64,000 nt of DNA from Flavobacteriaceae bacterium (GTDB taxonomy: Bacteria > Bacteroidota > Bacteroidia > Flavobacteriales > Flavobacteriaceae), in NCBI GenBank assembly GCA_014075215.1, contig CP046177.1, positions 3,844,501 through 3,908,500 of the forward strand, read 5' to 3'. A model generated the notes under the pieces. It was not told where the DNA came from. It did no database searches and worked only from the letters and a program-made list of their open reading frames with translations. Position 1 is the first letter of the stretch; every line of letters starts with the position of its first letter. Positions 35,574-45,259 of the stretch are shown here, piece by piece. A program made the position numbers and the translations under genes.

Positions 35574-36506
35574 ATGAAAAAATTAAAGCTATACAATGAG
35601 AGTTATAAAATATTTGTTACCAATTATAAAGAGTGGTTAGATATCTTAGGCTATGCAGAAAGTACAGTCTATTACTTGCCAAATCATCTACAAGAATTTT
35701 TCTATTACCTAGAACAAAATCATATTAGAAATATTAGTTACATCACAACCCAAACTGTAAAAGATTATTACAATTATTTACAGCAAAGAGTTAATGAAAG
35801 AAGAAGCGGAGGATTGAGTAAAAGCTATCTAAACAAACACCAACAAGCCTTAAAGAAGTTTAGAGAATATCTACAAAATCACAATCATAAAGGAATTAAT
35901 ATACATCTAAAATCAGAGAGAAACCCCACAGAAGAAAAGACAAATATATTAACGCAATCAGAAATCAAGGCATTATTCAATGCTACTAAGTATAGCCACC
36001 AGTACGACCATTATCGGTTAAGAGATAAAGTAATTCTTGTGATATTTTACAGTTGTGGATTACGTCGAAATGAAGCTGTTCATTTAGATATTAGCGATAT
36101 TTTTTTTGATAAAGAAAGAATACTAATAAGAAAAGGAAAGAATTATAAAGAACGTTTTGTACCCATCAATCGAAAGAATGCAGAAATACTGGAAGACTAT
36201 ATGTATGAATCCAGAGATTTATTTAACCCAAAGAACACCGAAAGCTTATTTGTCAGTAAGCAAGGCAAAAGAATGGGCGGAATGAGTTTAGCGAACCGGT
36301 TACAGAAGATTGTACAAGCAAGTAATAACAAAGAGATTGTAGAAAAAAGAATTACACTTCACACATTAAGACATAGCATTGCAACCCATTTATTACAACA
36401 AGAAGTAAAACTAGAAAGCATCAAAACCTTTTTAGGCCACAGTTCTTTAGAATCCACACAGATTTATGTTCATTTATTAAAAATGATAAAAGATGAAACA
36501 GTATAA
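35574..36506 (+). CDS. Tyrosine recombinase A, 310 aa
   Basis: Start MKKLKLYNESYK, matching homologues; the frame is open from 35529. Catalytic signatures CGLRRNEAV, HTLRHSIATHLLQQ, LGHSSLESTQ and the Tyr in IYVHLL. Overlaps the next recombinase gene by 14 bases, showing coupled translation. The 90 bases before it hold inverted GCGAA/TTCGC words that may be structural or recombination sites. Confidence 0.9.
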   Translation: MKKLKLYNESYKIFVTNYKEWLDILGYAESTVYYLPNHLQEFFYYLEQNHIRNISYITTQTVKDYYNYLQQRVNERRSGGLSKSYLNKHQQALKKFREYLQNHNHKGINIHLKSERNPTEEKTNILTQSEIKALFNATKYSHQYDHYRLRDKVILVIFYSCGLRRNEAVHLDISDIFFDKERILIRKGKNYKERFVPINRKNAEILEDYMYESRDLFNPKNTESLFVSKQGKRMGGMSLANRLQKIVQASNNKEIVEKRITLHTLRHSIATHLLQQEVKLESIKTFLGHSSLESTQIYVHLLKMIKDETV

Positions 36507-37380
36507 AGAATATTTAGAGAAAGAAAATTACAGTACAACAACCATTAAAAGCTACTCAAATCAGATTGATAAATTTATCACTTGGTGCAAGAAAAATGAT
36601 ACATCTGCAGAAGTTATTGAGTATGAAAACTGCATGAAATATCTAAAACATTTACAAAGAAAATACACCAATAAAAGAACTGTAAATCATGCCTTAGGCA
36701 TTGTAAAAAATTACTTGAATTATTTAGTAAGTGAATGTTATAGAACAGACAATCCTATAGAAACAACCACAATCAAAGGAGTTAAAAAAGTAGTGAATCA
36801 CAATTTATTAGAAGCCGACGAATTAGAAGATTTGTATTATTCATATCAAACAGAAAACATCACCGATCCTTACCACAGATTAACAGCAAAAAGAAATAAA
36901 ATGATTGTTGGATTGATGGTTTATCAAGGATTAAACACAACAGAACTTATACATTTAGAAATCGAAGATTTACAACTTTACAAAGGAAAGATTTATATAA
37001 AAAGTGGCGCAAAAAGTAACAGCAGAACTTTAGAATTAAAATCGTGGCAAGTCATCCAATTTTTAGAATATATAAAAGAAGTCCGAGAAGAAATCATTGA
37101 TAAAAAACACATTGTTAGCGAAAGAGTTTTTATACCAAACAACAAACGATTAGGAAATACAATCTATCACATTTTAAAGAAGTTAAAGAAGACAAACAAC
37201 AAAGTAAATAGTTCAAATCAAATACGAGCTTCTGTGATTACCCATTGGTTAAAACAATACAATCTAAGACAAGTGCAAGTCATGGCAGGACATCGTTATA
37301 TATCTTCTACAGAACGGTATCTACAGGATGATTTAGAATCTTTACACGAAGTTGTAAATAACTTTCATCCCATACAATAA
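36493..37380 (+). CDS. Tyrosine recombinase B, lacks catalytic Arg I, 295 aa
   Basis: MKQYKEYLEKENYSTTTIKS opens the core-binding domain; the C-terminal domain has NQIRAS (Arg), MAGHRYISSTERY (His and Tyr). At the first arginine position it has GLNTTEL. Same composition as the gene at 2665 and in the same order after recombinase A. Confidence 0.85.
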   Translation: MKQYKEYLEKENYSTTTIKSYSNQIDKFITWCKKNDTSAEVIEYENCMKYLKHLQRKYTNKRTVNHALGIVKNYLNYLVSECYRTDNPIETTTIKGVKKVVNHNLLEADELEDLYYSYQTENITDPYHRLTAKRNKMIVGLMVYQGLNTTELIHLEIEDLQLYKGKIYIKSGAKSNSRTLELKSWQVIQFLEYIKEVREEIIDKKHIVSERVFIPNNKRLGNTIYHILKKLKKTNNKVNSSNQIRASVITHWLKQYNLRQVQVMAGHRYISSTERYLQDDLESLHEVVNNFHPIQ

Positions 37381-37428
37381 AGCTTCGCTCGTCCTTCGTC
37401 CTCGCTTGCTAAAAAACCAATTAAGGGC

Positions 37429-38680
37429 GGTTATAAGGTGTTCGCTACGCCCCTCTGTGCAGCACTTTTTTTTGGCCAAAAAAAAATACATCGGCTTACA
37501 GCCGTTTTTGTCCAAAAAAAAGCTGCTGCCTCCCTGCTTCTGCTCCGCTCACTCGCAGCTCCTCTGTATTTTTGCTGACGGCTCCTATGGGTCGCCTACA
37601 AAAATCCACCGCTGCTTATCGGGCGCAGCCGCTGGTGCCAAAGCCTACTGCGCATTTTTTTTTAATCGATTTATTATTTTTATAATAAGGAGAAAAAAAA
37701 TGCTTGTGGCGCGTCCACGCTGCTCACTTAATCGTTCGCAGACAATGTGTCCACGTCGGCTTTGGCGCTGCGCTTTCGCTGCGCTGGTTTTGCGTACAAC
37801 GCAGAACACTCAATCGGCGTTGGCCTCTATAAACAGTACGGTTAAATCAAAAAAAGGGAAATACATAGTGGGCTATTATCCTGAAATGAGTTGACCGTTT
37901 TTTTAGCTAAATCCTAAAATAGATTTACAACCCGGAATCAATCCTAAAATGAGTTTACAGTTTTTAAAATCAGTACGGAAAACACTTGAGATATCACAGA
38001 GGGAAGAACTTACCATAAACGATGTAGTTCCGATGCTGAACGCACTATCGCTTGTCGGTTTTAAAAAGCTGACGATTTATCTCCCTGCTATAACCCTTTC
38101 TATAAATCCTCATCTTTTTAAAACGGAGGTAAACCGTTTTAATAATTGGCGATTTTTTAGAGGTGGAAAAAAGCCAGGGGAAAAATCGACAAGTATTAAA
38201 ATGAAGCAACCGAAGGGCGCTAGTCTTCACAAAGAGCATAAAAAAAGAAGCTACCTAATTAAAAGATAACTTCTTACTTAGCAAACGATTTTAGTCCTCT
38301 AAGACGTCGTAGCTAAAATACGACTTTTTTACTTAAAAATCAAAGCTATTATCATCAATCTTAGTTCCACTGTGCGCTCAGGTAGCTATGAGCCTGGAGT
38401 ATTTTACATAATTTACATTATAACTTACAAGCGAAGAACCGATCAAATAGTAAACTCCTGAATTTGTATTATAATGCCAATTATGTACAAATATCGAGGG
38501 AAAGGAAACGGAAAAAACACAGGGGTTTTGAGGAACGAAAATACTGGGTTTTTGGAGTGCGGATTTAATCATAAAATCATATATTTACAATGGTCATGAA
38601 GTGAGGACGTTCTTAAAAAAATCTGTTTTTGTCAGGTATAAGCGATAAAAAATGGGCTTTTATTAAAAAAAACGCATAAA
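37429..38680 (+). repeat. 1.25-kb structured repeat of type I heads, copy 4
   Basis: Near-identical to copies 2 and 3, with CTGACGGCTCC instead of TTAGGCTCC near position 150. It follows a recombinase-type head here and a primase-type head there, so heads themselves are exchanged at its left edge. Confidence 0.85.
37949..38269 (+). CDS. Doubtful small gene within the 1.25-kb repeat, copy 4
   Basis: Same 106-residue frame as at 21166. Weak case for coding. Confidence 0.25.
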   Translation: MSLQFLKSVRKTLEISQREELTINDVVPMLNALSLVGFKKLTIYLPAITLSINPHLFKTEVNRFNNWRFFRGGKKPGEKSTSIKMKQPKGASLHKEHKKRSYLIKR

Positions 38681-38684
38681 CGTC

Positions 38685-39542
38685 TATCCCTTTGGTCTGC
38701 GTCATAAAGGGTATAATAATGTTGTAAGTTCCAATGGGAATAGTACTGCGCAAAAGTTTGGCTTTGGTGGTAAGGAACATCAAGATGAATTAGGTTTAGA
38801 ATGGTATGATATATCTGCACGAAACTACGACCCTGCTTTAGGACGTTGGTTCGTAGTTGATGCATTAGCAGATGCTAAAGGATTAATTCATCAAAGCCCT
38901 TATAGTTATGCTATGAATAATCCAAATGTATTTACTGATCCTGATGGGAACTGCTCTCCAGGAGTAGATTGCAGTGGAATTGCTAGAGCATTTGAGTCTG
39001 GAGTAAATCGAATATCAAAAGCTATAGGTTTAGATAAAATGAGTTTTAAACTTGAAGGTACAGCTAGTGCAAAAATAGGTCTTGCAGCTGGCTTTAAAGT
39101 CAAAGAAGCTAGTCTTTTTGAAGTTAGTGCTGAAGCCAATGCTTTTTCTTTTGATTTAGCTAGTGGGTCTGCGGATTTTACTGATCCACTTAATCCAGAT
39201 TCTTATACAGGTAATCATACTTTTAACGATAGTGAAACAAGTATTACTCAAGGTGTAGGTGTTGGTATTAAAGAAAAAGTTTTCGATAAAGTTGGTTTAG
39301 GTGTTGAAATTTCTCACGAGGTTAGTGATATTGGTGACCCTTCTACTTCAAAAAATACTTCAAGTATTACTCTTGGAGTCGAAGTTTATAGTGGAAATGG
39401 TAAAAAAACTTCTCCAGATGGAACAGCTTCAGCGAAAACAGAAGATAATAAAACTTGTTATTGTATAGATTTTGGAGTCGCAGCTCAACTTGTATTAGGT
39501 ATAGAATTAAATTTACAAGTAGGTATTGAAGTAGAAGAATAA
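38685..39542 (+). CDS. RHS C-terminal toxin, possible pore former
   Basis: RHS frame readable from 38685 (YPFGLRHKGYNNVV), but the first ATG is only at 38913 inside the core (MNNPNVFTDPDG). Core motifs DELGLEWYDISARNYDPALG and GRWFVVDALADAKG. The effector part is about 190 residues of alternating small and polar residues (ASAKIGLAAGF, SITQGVGVGIKEKVF, AAQLVLGIELNLQVGIEVEE) with no catalytic motif that I see. With a multi-pass membrane immunity protein nearby, a membrane-active toxin is plausible but unproven. Confidence 0.65.
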   Translation, partial: YPFGLRHKGYNNVVSSNGNSTAQKFGFGGKEHQDELGLEWYDISARNYDPALGRWFVVDALADAKGLIHQSPYSYAMNNPNVFTDPDGNCSPGVDCSGIARAFESGVNRISKAIGLDKMSFKLEGTASAKIGLAAGFKVKEASLFEVSAEANAFSFDLASGSADFTDPLNPDSYTGNHTFNDSETSITQGVGVGIKEKVFDKVGLGVEISHEVSDIGDPSTSKNTSSITLGVEVYSGNGKKTSPDGTASAKTEDNKTCYCIDFGVAAQLVLGIELNLQVGIEVEE

Positions 39543-40277
39543 ATGAACTTTATGAAAAAAATTAATATAATTATTTTTCTTATGCCTCTTTTTGTTTACG
39601 CCCAAACTTCTTCAAGGAGTGATGATAAATACACGTATAAAAATATTGGTGGAGAAGAAGGCTTAATTCAGAATAATAAAAAAGTGGGGTTATGGAAAAG
39701 TTACAAAAATGATACTCTTTATGATGTTAACTATTATTACAATGATAAAATAAAATTTATTTTTGATAAAAATGATTTTATTTTAAAAGAAAAAAAAGAG
39801 TTATTAAACGAAACTTTTAAAGTAAGTATTCCAAAATATTGGAAACAAATTAAAGGTAAGGGTAATTTATTATTTTCTGTAAAAAAAATAAATGAAGATC
39901 TTAAGTTTCAACAAACATTTTCTTTTACCAAAATAAAAATAGATAGTGCTTATAACTTTGTAGAGAACATAAAGGTAATGAGCAGTTACTTCAGTAAACA
40001 AAAAAAAGAATTTAAATTAATTCAGAAAAGATTTATTGAGCCAAAAATTAAAAACTATAAATCTGCAAAAATAGTTTTCAGTTTTGAAGAAAAAGATGAT
40101 TTATACGGAACAATATTATTAATTTGTAAGATGGATGATTTTTTAATAGTCCTAACAGGGACTGCTTTATTAGATAATAATGAATTTATAAAAAATAAGT
40201 GTGTTTCTGAAGAAGTTTTTTCTACTTTACGTGTTAATGATCAATATATATTTGACAAGCTAAACGTTTTTTATTAA
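39543..40277 (+). CDS. Secreted immunity-associated protein, 244 aa
   Basis: Signal peptide (INIIIFLMPLFVYAQ), then a MORN-like GLWKSYKND stretch and a lysine-rich mature part with KVSIPKYWKQIK, reminiscent of PsbP-like (DUF1795) proteins. Begins directly at the toxin stop. It may be the immunity protein or an accessory to it. Family assignment uncertain. Confidence 0.65.
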   Translation: MNFMKKINIIIFLMPLFVYAQTSSRSDDKYTYKNIGGEEGLIQNNKKVGLWKSYKNDTLYDVNYYYNDKIKFIFDKNDFILKEKKELLNETFKVSIPKYWKQIKGKGNLLFSVKKINEDLKFQQTFSFTKIKIDSAYNFVENIKVMSSYFSKQKKEFKLIQKRFIEPKIKNYKSAKIVFSFEEKDDLYGTILLICKMDDFLIVLTGTALLDNNEFIKNKCVSEEVFSTLRVNDQYIFDKLNVFY

Positions 40278-40279
40278 TT

Positions 40280-40708
40280 ATGAATAGTTTATTTAATTTA
40301 AAAAGAGTGCATTTTTTTTTCATTTTATGTTTATTGAGTGTAAAGTTTCCATTTCCTATTTTTTATGTTACATCTGCCCTGCATATAATTTTATGGTTTT
40401 ATTTATACTATATTGTTCTAGATAAGAATTTTAAAACCAATAAAATTTTAGGTTACTCAATAAAAAACCACTTATTACTTGGTGTTATTTCATTTGTCTT
40501 GTTTATAAGTATTTTTCAATTCTCGAATCCTGTTTCCAGTTTTTTCTTTATTATATTCTTTTTCGAGCTTTTAGTATTAATTACGTCTGTTTATAAATGC
40601 CATTTTAGAAATAAAAAAAATAGGTTTTTATATTTTATACTACTATTTAGTAGTTTAATAGCAATTTGGATTTTACCATTAAATAAGATTGGTAATAATG
40701 CAGAATAG
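40280..40708 (+). CDS. Four-helix membrane protein, probable immunity, 142 aa
   Basis: Four hydrophobic segments (FFFILCLLSV, LHIILWFYLYYIVL, HLLLGVISFVLFISIF, FYFILLFSSLIAIWILP). Begins 3 bases after the preceding gene, in one transcription unit with the toxin. Membrane immunity proteins typically protect against pore-forming or membrane-acting toxins. Confidence 0.65.
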   Translation: MNSLFNLKRVHFFFILCLLSVKFPFPIFYVTSALHIILWFYLYYIVLDKNFKTNKILGYSIKNHLLLGVISFVLFISIFQFSNPVSSFFFIIFFFELLVLITSVYKCHFRNKKNRFLYFILLFSSLIAIWILPLNKIGNNAE

Positions 40709-40849
40709 TTGATAAAGAATTTTTAAAACATAAAATATTGTAAAACAATAAATTGACATATTAGTTATAGTAAAAAAAGATGAGCTGTGAGGTTCCCCCC
40801 GTATTCTATGATAAAAACAAGTAAAAGTTGAGATATTATTTTTACTAAT

Positions 40850-41845
40850 TTATGCAGCAAATTTAAAAGTATCTACATAGGGTGTTTGTCGTTTGACAAC
40901 GGCAAACACTCTTGCTATTAATTTGTTTCTAATAATGTTAACGGTACTCATTTTACTTTTGCCTTGTTTTATTCTTTTATGATAGTATAATTTCATTTCT
41001 GGGTTATGTTGTATAGCAGAAATAGCGCACATATTAATAATTGCTTTCAATTTTTTATTAGCCAAATGAGAGACTTTTGTACGTCCTTTAATACTAGTTC
41101 CAGATTGGTAAGGAAAAGGAGCAACACCACAATAAGAGGCAAACTTTCTCCAGTTTTCAAATTTTGAAAAATTGTCAGTAAACACAATCATCATTATAGC
41201 AGTTTGCATTCCTATACCTTTAACACTAGTAACAAGTTTATAGGTTTCTTTTAACATTATATTTTGGTCAATAATAGCTTGCATTTGAGTATTAATCTTG
41301 TGTATTTGTTTGGTTAGTTCTGCAATCATTTTTTGTTGAACGTCAAAGATTATTTTATACTCTTTTGCTTTATAAATTCTTTTTTGTTCTTTCAAAGTAA
41401 CTTTAAAACCAGCTCTTTGTTTGTTAAGTTTTGTCCTTAAAGATAAGAGACTTTTTAGTTGTAATATACTTCTTTTAGGTAGCTTACTGGGTTTAAGTTC
41501 TTCTTTTAATCGATACCCATATAGAGCAATGCGTTTGGCATCAATTTGGTCATCCTTTCCACGAGCAATACCAATAGATCTTTTAATTTCTAAACCAGAA
41601 GCTATGAAAAAAGATAATTTTTGTTCAGTTAAAGACACAGATAATAAATGAGAGTACATTCCTGTATGTTCAAATACAAACATGGTTTCTTCTTTAGAGA
41701 AAGACGAATTTTTAAAACTCCACTTTAGCATTAATTTAAATCCAGATTTACTGTTCTCAAACTGTTGAACAATTTGTTTAGAATAGATACAAACATCAAT
41801 TAATAATTTACTGACATCGATTCCGATAATTTCATTTGTTTTCAT
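40850..41845 (-). CDS. IS110-family transposase, copy 4
   Basis: Identical protein to copies 1, 2 and 5, with intact DEDD and Transposase_20 motifs. Confidence 0.95.
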   Translation of the reverse strand: MKTNEIIGIDVSKLLIDVCIYSKQIVQQFENSKSGFKLMLKWSFKNSSFSKEETMFVFEHTGMYSHLLSVSLTEQKLSFFIASGLEIKRSIGIARGKDDQIDAKRIALYGYRLKEELKPSKLPKRSILQLKSLLSLRTKLNKQRAGFKVTLKEQKRIYKAKEYKIIFDVQQKMIAELTKQIHKINTQMQAIIDQNIMLKETYKLVTSVKGIGMQTAIMMIVFTDNFSKFENWRKFASYCGVAPFPYQSGTSIKGRTKVSHLANKKLKAIINMCAISAIQHNPEMKLYYHKRIKQGKSKMSTVNIIRNKLIARVFAVVKRQTPYVDTFKFAA

Positions 41846-41870
41846 AATTTTGTAATTAGATATTAATAAT

Positions 41871-42010
41871 AGTTACTTAAACTAAGACCTTTAATAAGGG
41901 CAGAAACTGAAATTCTATATGGTTCTAAGTAACTTTTAAAAAGAACGGAGACTAATACGGGGGATGGCTCTAAAAAGCTAGCTGGCCGCTAAAGTTCACT
42001 CCGTTCTTTT
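41871..42010 (-). ncRNA. Candidate IS110 bridge RNA, copy 4
   Basis: Same stem-loops as at 8561-8700, reverse orientation. Confidence 0.6.
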
Positions 42011-42132
42011 GTGTTTTTGGTTATCAACAAAATAAGAGTTATTAACAAAGAAAAAAAGAAGCAAAAAAAGAAATTTCATCATAACTATTATGTTTTTATT
42101 TTAAGTAATTATTTCTATTTGCTAATCTAAAG

Positions 42133-42165
42133 GCTCCCGCTAGTTTGTAACTAGTGGCGTCAAAG
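42133..42165 (+). other. Cassette boundary site, hairpin variant A, shortened
   Basis: CCGCTAG-TTTGTAA-CTAGTGG at 42137-42157, abutting IS110. The upstream TAG.ATGTC.ACG word and the downstream GAGTAA word found at other sites are missing here. Confidence 0.5.
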
Positions 42166-42176
42166 ATGATAACAAC

Positions 42177-42209
42177 AAAAAGCTATGCTGCAAAGCGTAG
42201 CTTTTTGTA
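42177..42209 (+). repeat. REP-like hairpin before RAYT gene
   Basis: AAAAAGCTATGC-TGCAAA-GCGTAGCTTTTT, a 12-base stem with one G-T pair, just upstream of a REP-associated transposase gene. It could be the substrate of that enzyme or a terminator. Confidence 0.5.
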
Positions 42210-42222
42210 TTTTAGCAATGCT

Positions 42223-42780
42223 ATGAGTAGAAATTATAAATTTTATAATAAGAGTGGTTTATATTTTGTGAGTTTTGCAACAATCAATTGGATAGATGTT
42301 TTTACACGACAAGTCTATTTTGATGTATTAGCAGACAGTATAAATTATTGTAGAAAGGAAAAAGGAATGGAGTTGTATTGTTATTGTTTTATGCCAAGTC
42401 ATGTACATTTTATTTTTCGTTCATCAAATAGCGAACCTTCAGAATTATTAAGAGATTTTAAACGACATACTTCAAAGAAAACTATAGAAGCTATAGAAAA
42501 CAATCCACAAGAAAGTAGAAAAGAATGGTTATTATGGATGTTTAAAAGAGCAGGAAAGAAACAGGGAAATATCTCTAAATATCAGTTTTGGCAACATCAT
42601 AATAAACCTGTAGAGTTATGGAGTGAAAAAGTTATCAAACAGAAAATAGATTATATACATAACAATCCTGTAGAGAGTGGTTTTGTAACAAATTCTATTG
42701 ATTGGAAATACTCAAGTGCTAGGAATTATGCAGATGATACTACTATTTTAGAAATAGATAGTACAGGATTTTTTGAATAG
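42223..42780 (+). CDS. REP-associated tyrosine transposase (RAYT, Y1/HUH), 185 aa
   Basis: Single-strand nicking enzyme of the IS200-like Y1 family. HUH motif in MPSHVHFIF, YIHNNPVESGFV typical of RAYTs, and WKYSSARNY at the end. Start MSRNYKFYNKSG at 42223 is preferred over the open frame from 42154, because the family begins with this segment and the upstream part encodes the hairpin. RAYTs act on REP hairpins; the hairpin at 42177 and the many mini-hairpins of the type II heads are candidate substrates. Confidence 0.85.
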   Translation: MSRNYKFYNKSGLYFVSFATINWIDVFTRQVYFDVLADSINYCRKEKGMELYCYCFMPSHVHFIFRSSNSEPSELLRDFKRHTSKKTIEAIENNPQESRKEWLLWMFKRAGKKQGNISKYQFWQHHNKPVELWSEKVIKQKIDYIHNNPVESGFVTNSIDWKYSSARNYADDTTILEIDSTGFFE

Positions 42781-42784
42781 GCTT

Positions 42785-43063
42785 TCACTCTTTGGGTTTT
42801 CTAATAAAAAAAGGTTGTTCAAGATTCCAATTGTAGAAAGTAACCAAATAGTCTAAAACCATTTTATATTCAGGAGTTTGTTCAAAATCAAAAAAGAAAC
42901 CTTGGTCAGCCTCTGTGGTATTGTCATAATGCGCTGCTAAGAGACGTATATTTTCTTCAAATTTATAAGGGCAATTTTGGTCATTAGGTAATGTTAAGCT
43001 TTCATTTGTTTGTTTGCCAAAATGCTTAAAAAAATCGTGCTCATCTTTAATGTGAAACTTCAT
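42785..43063 (-). CDS. Small acidic hypothetical protein, 92 aa
   Basis: MKFHIKDEHDFFKHFGKQ..., aromatic-rich with no leader or membrane segment. Sits between RAYT and the xre gene and is convergent with RAYT by 4 bases. Not recognised; possibly an accessory of the mobile unit. Confidence 0.5.
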   Translation of the reverse strand: MKFHIKDEHDFFKHFGKQTNESLTLPNDQNCPYKFEENIRLLAAHYDNTTEADQGFFFDFEQTPEYKMVLDYLVTFYNWNLEQPFFIRKPKE

Positions 43064-43118
43064 AGCTAAAAATTAGTATTTATAATAGCACTAATTTACA
43101 AAATAGCTTTTAAAAAGA

Positions 43119-43439
43119 TTAGTTGAAGTTCACAAATTTTACAATAAGTTGTTTTAGTAGTTCTTTGTCTTTTAAAGCAAGTTTCTGAGACTTTTGTATT
43201 AAAAGAGTTAGTTCAGTATCCTTTTCTTTATCAAGTCCACATAAGGCATCTAAAGAGACTTCTAGTTTTTTAGCAATCGCCAATACTACATCTAGTTTTG
43301 GTACCACTTCACCACGTTCATACCGTGCAATATTTCCATGACCTATCCTTAAATGGTTAGCCAATTGTTTTTGAGTAAGCTCTTTTTTAGTTCTATAATG
43401 CTTTAGGTTTTGGATAAAATCAGATAAAATTAAGTTCAT
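43119..43439 (-). CDS. Xre-family repressor, 106 aa
   Basis: Start MNLILSDFIQNLKHYRTKKE at 43439 (frame open to 43469). HTH QKQLANHLRIGHGNIARYER. Sibling of the repressor at 33475, divergent from the ATPase gene at 43580. Confidence 0.85.
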   Translation of the reverse strand: MNLILSDFIQNLKHYRTKKELTQKQLANHLRIGHGNIARYERGEVVPKLDVVLAIAKKLEVSLDALCGLDKEKDTELTLLIQKSQKLALKDKELLKQLIVKFVNFN

Positions 43440-43500
43440 AAAAGGTGTTTTAAAAAAAGATTCGTGCAATTTTTCTGTAAAAATAAGGGATTAAGAGCAA

Positions 43501-43579
43501 GTATCCAAATATGGATATTGTTTTATTACTCATTTGTGGATACCTTAGATTTTTCAATGCACTTTAAAAGTATCCATAT
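43501..43579 (+). promoter_or_regulatory. Xre operator region with TATCCA palindromes
   Basis: TATCCA-AATA-TGGATA at 43502-43516, TGTGGATACC near 43535 and GTATCCATATATG around the start codon. Same layout as at 33847-33927. Confidence 0.6.
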
Positions 43580-45105
43580 ATGAATATTTTAGACACAAGT
43601 AACACCAACAACTACAAGTACACTACAAAACATTTAGAACTCCATATTTTAGGTGGAATTAGAACCAACAAATTAGAAAGTCTACGAGTAACAATAAGCA
43701 TACAGAAACCCAAACAGCATAACGTTTTAAGGCAAAGTATAGACTTGTATAATGATAATCAAGTAGAGAAATTAGTACGAAAATCAGCAGAAAGATTAGA
43801 AATAGGAACAAGTATCGTAAGAAAAGTATTACAAGAACTCACACACGAATTACAGAATTATAGATTTTTATTATTAGACAAACAAGCAGAAGCCTATAAA
43901 CCCTACACAAAAGAGTTAACAGCTAAAGAAATTGCAGAATCAGAAGAATTTTTAAGACAGGGAAACTTGCTAGAGAGAACCAACAAATACATCAGTGAAT
44001 CTGGAGTTATTGGCGAAGACGTTAATAGATTGCTGATGTATTTAATTTTTACGTCAAGAAAAACCAACAATCCTTTGCACTGTATTTCTTTGGGAAGTTC
44101 TGGAACAGGTAAAACACACCTGCAATCTTCTATAGCAGCTTTAATGCCAGAAGAAGATATTATAGAAGTAACTACTTTATCTGCAAATGCTTTGTACTAT
44201 TTTGCTAAAACAGAGCTCTCTCATCGAATTATTATGATAGAAGATTTAGACGGCGTACAAAAAGTATTGTATACCATTAGAGAATTTGCTAGTAAGAAAT
44301 GGATTAAAAAACGCGTGGTTCATAAAGATAAAAACGGAGAGAGTAAAACCATTCCCTTAGAAGTACAAGGCCCTGTTTGTTTTGCAGGCGCTACCACCCA
44401 AGAGACTATTTACGAAGACAATGCCAATCGTTCTTTTTTATTATACATAGATGAAAGCCAAAAACAAGACAAACGTATTATGGATTATCAGCGATTAGTC
44501 ATTGCAGGAAAAGTAGATGAAAGCCTACAGCATACAGCCAAAAGCTTATTGCAGAATATACAGAGAGTTTTAAAACCCATCAAAGTGATTAATCCGTATG
44601 CAGAATATTTAGAGCTTCCGCAATCCGTTTTTAAACCAAGAAGAACCAATGCTCATTATTTACGATTTATAAGTGCCATCACATTTTACAAACAATACCA
44701 ACGCGAACACAAAGTAAATAAAGAAACTGGAGAAGAATACATAGAAACAGAAATAGAAGACATTAAAGAAGCAAATGAATTAATTATAGAAGTATTATTA
44801 AGAAAGTCAGATACATTAACAGGAGCTTGTAGAAATCACTTAGAGAATCTAAAACATACTTAAAGGAAGAGAATACAACCACGTTTACAAGTTCTGAAAT
44901 TAGAAGAAAATTAAGACTCAAAGAAAGTACATTAAGAAACTATACTAAACAACTCTTATTAGAAGGTTATATAAGATACGTAAAAGCAGAAAAAGGGAAA
45001 ATGTATCATTATGAAATTGTTGATATAGACGAATATACAAACCTTAAAGCGCAGATAAATAAAGCGTTACAAGACTGTATAGATAGAATAAAAGGTAAAG
45101 AATAA
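43580..45105 (+). pseudogene. P-loop ATPase of type I head, frameshifted
   Basis: Reads normally from MNILDTSNTNNYKYTTK through Walker A (GSSGTGKT) and IEDLDGVQKVLYTIRE to 44863, where one A is missing from an A run near 44851-44854 (expected codons AAA ACA TAC TTA AAG). The other frame continues to 45105 with the winged helix (TSSEIRRKLRLKESTLRNY). So the 427-residue product lacks the DNA-binding end unless the run is read by slippage. A sequencing error is possible. Confidence 0.8.
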
Positions 45106-45259
45106 TACTTGTCTGTACGACACGCACCCTCGCAAGTTCGCAACCACTTCGCAAGTAGCATTTTTGCGAAGTTATTTAATTAACAATCAGTTTATTAAAT
45201 AAGGTTCGCAACAAAGCTTCAAAAAACACATACCGAGTAAAAAATAAAAAACGATAAGA

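Larger units (their letters stand above)
40801..42132 (-). mobile_element. IS110-family insertion sequence, copy 4
   Basis: Removing it joins TTCCCCC to GCTCCCGCTAG, next to the boundary hairpin at 42137. No target duplication. Confidence 0.9.
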
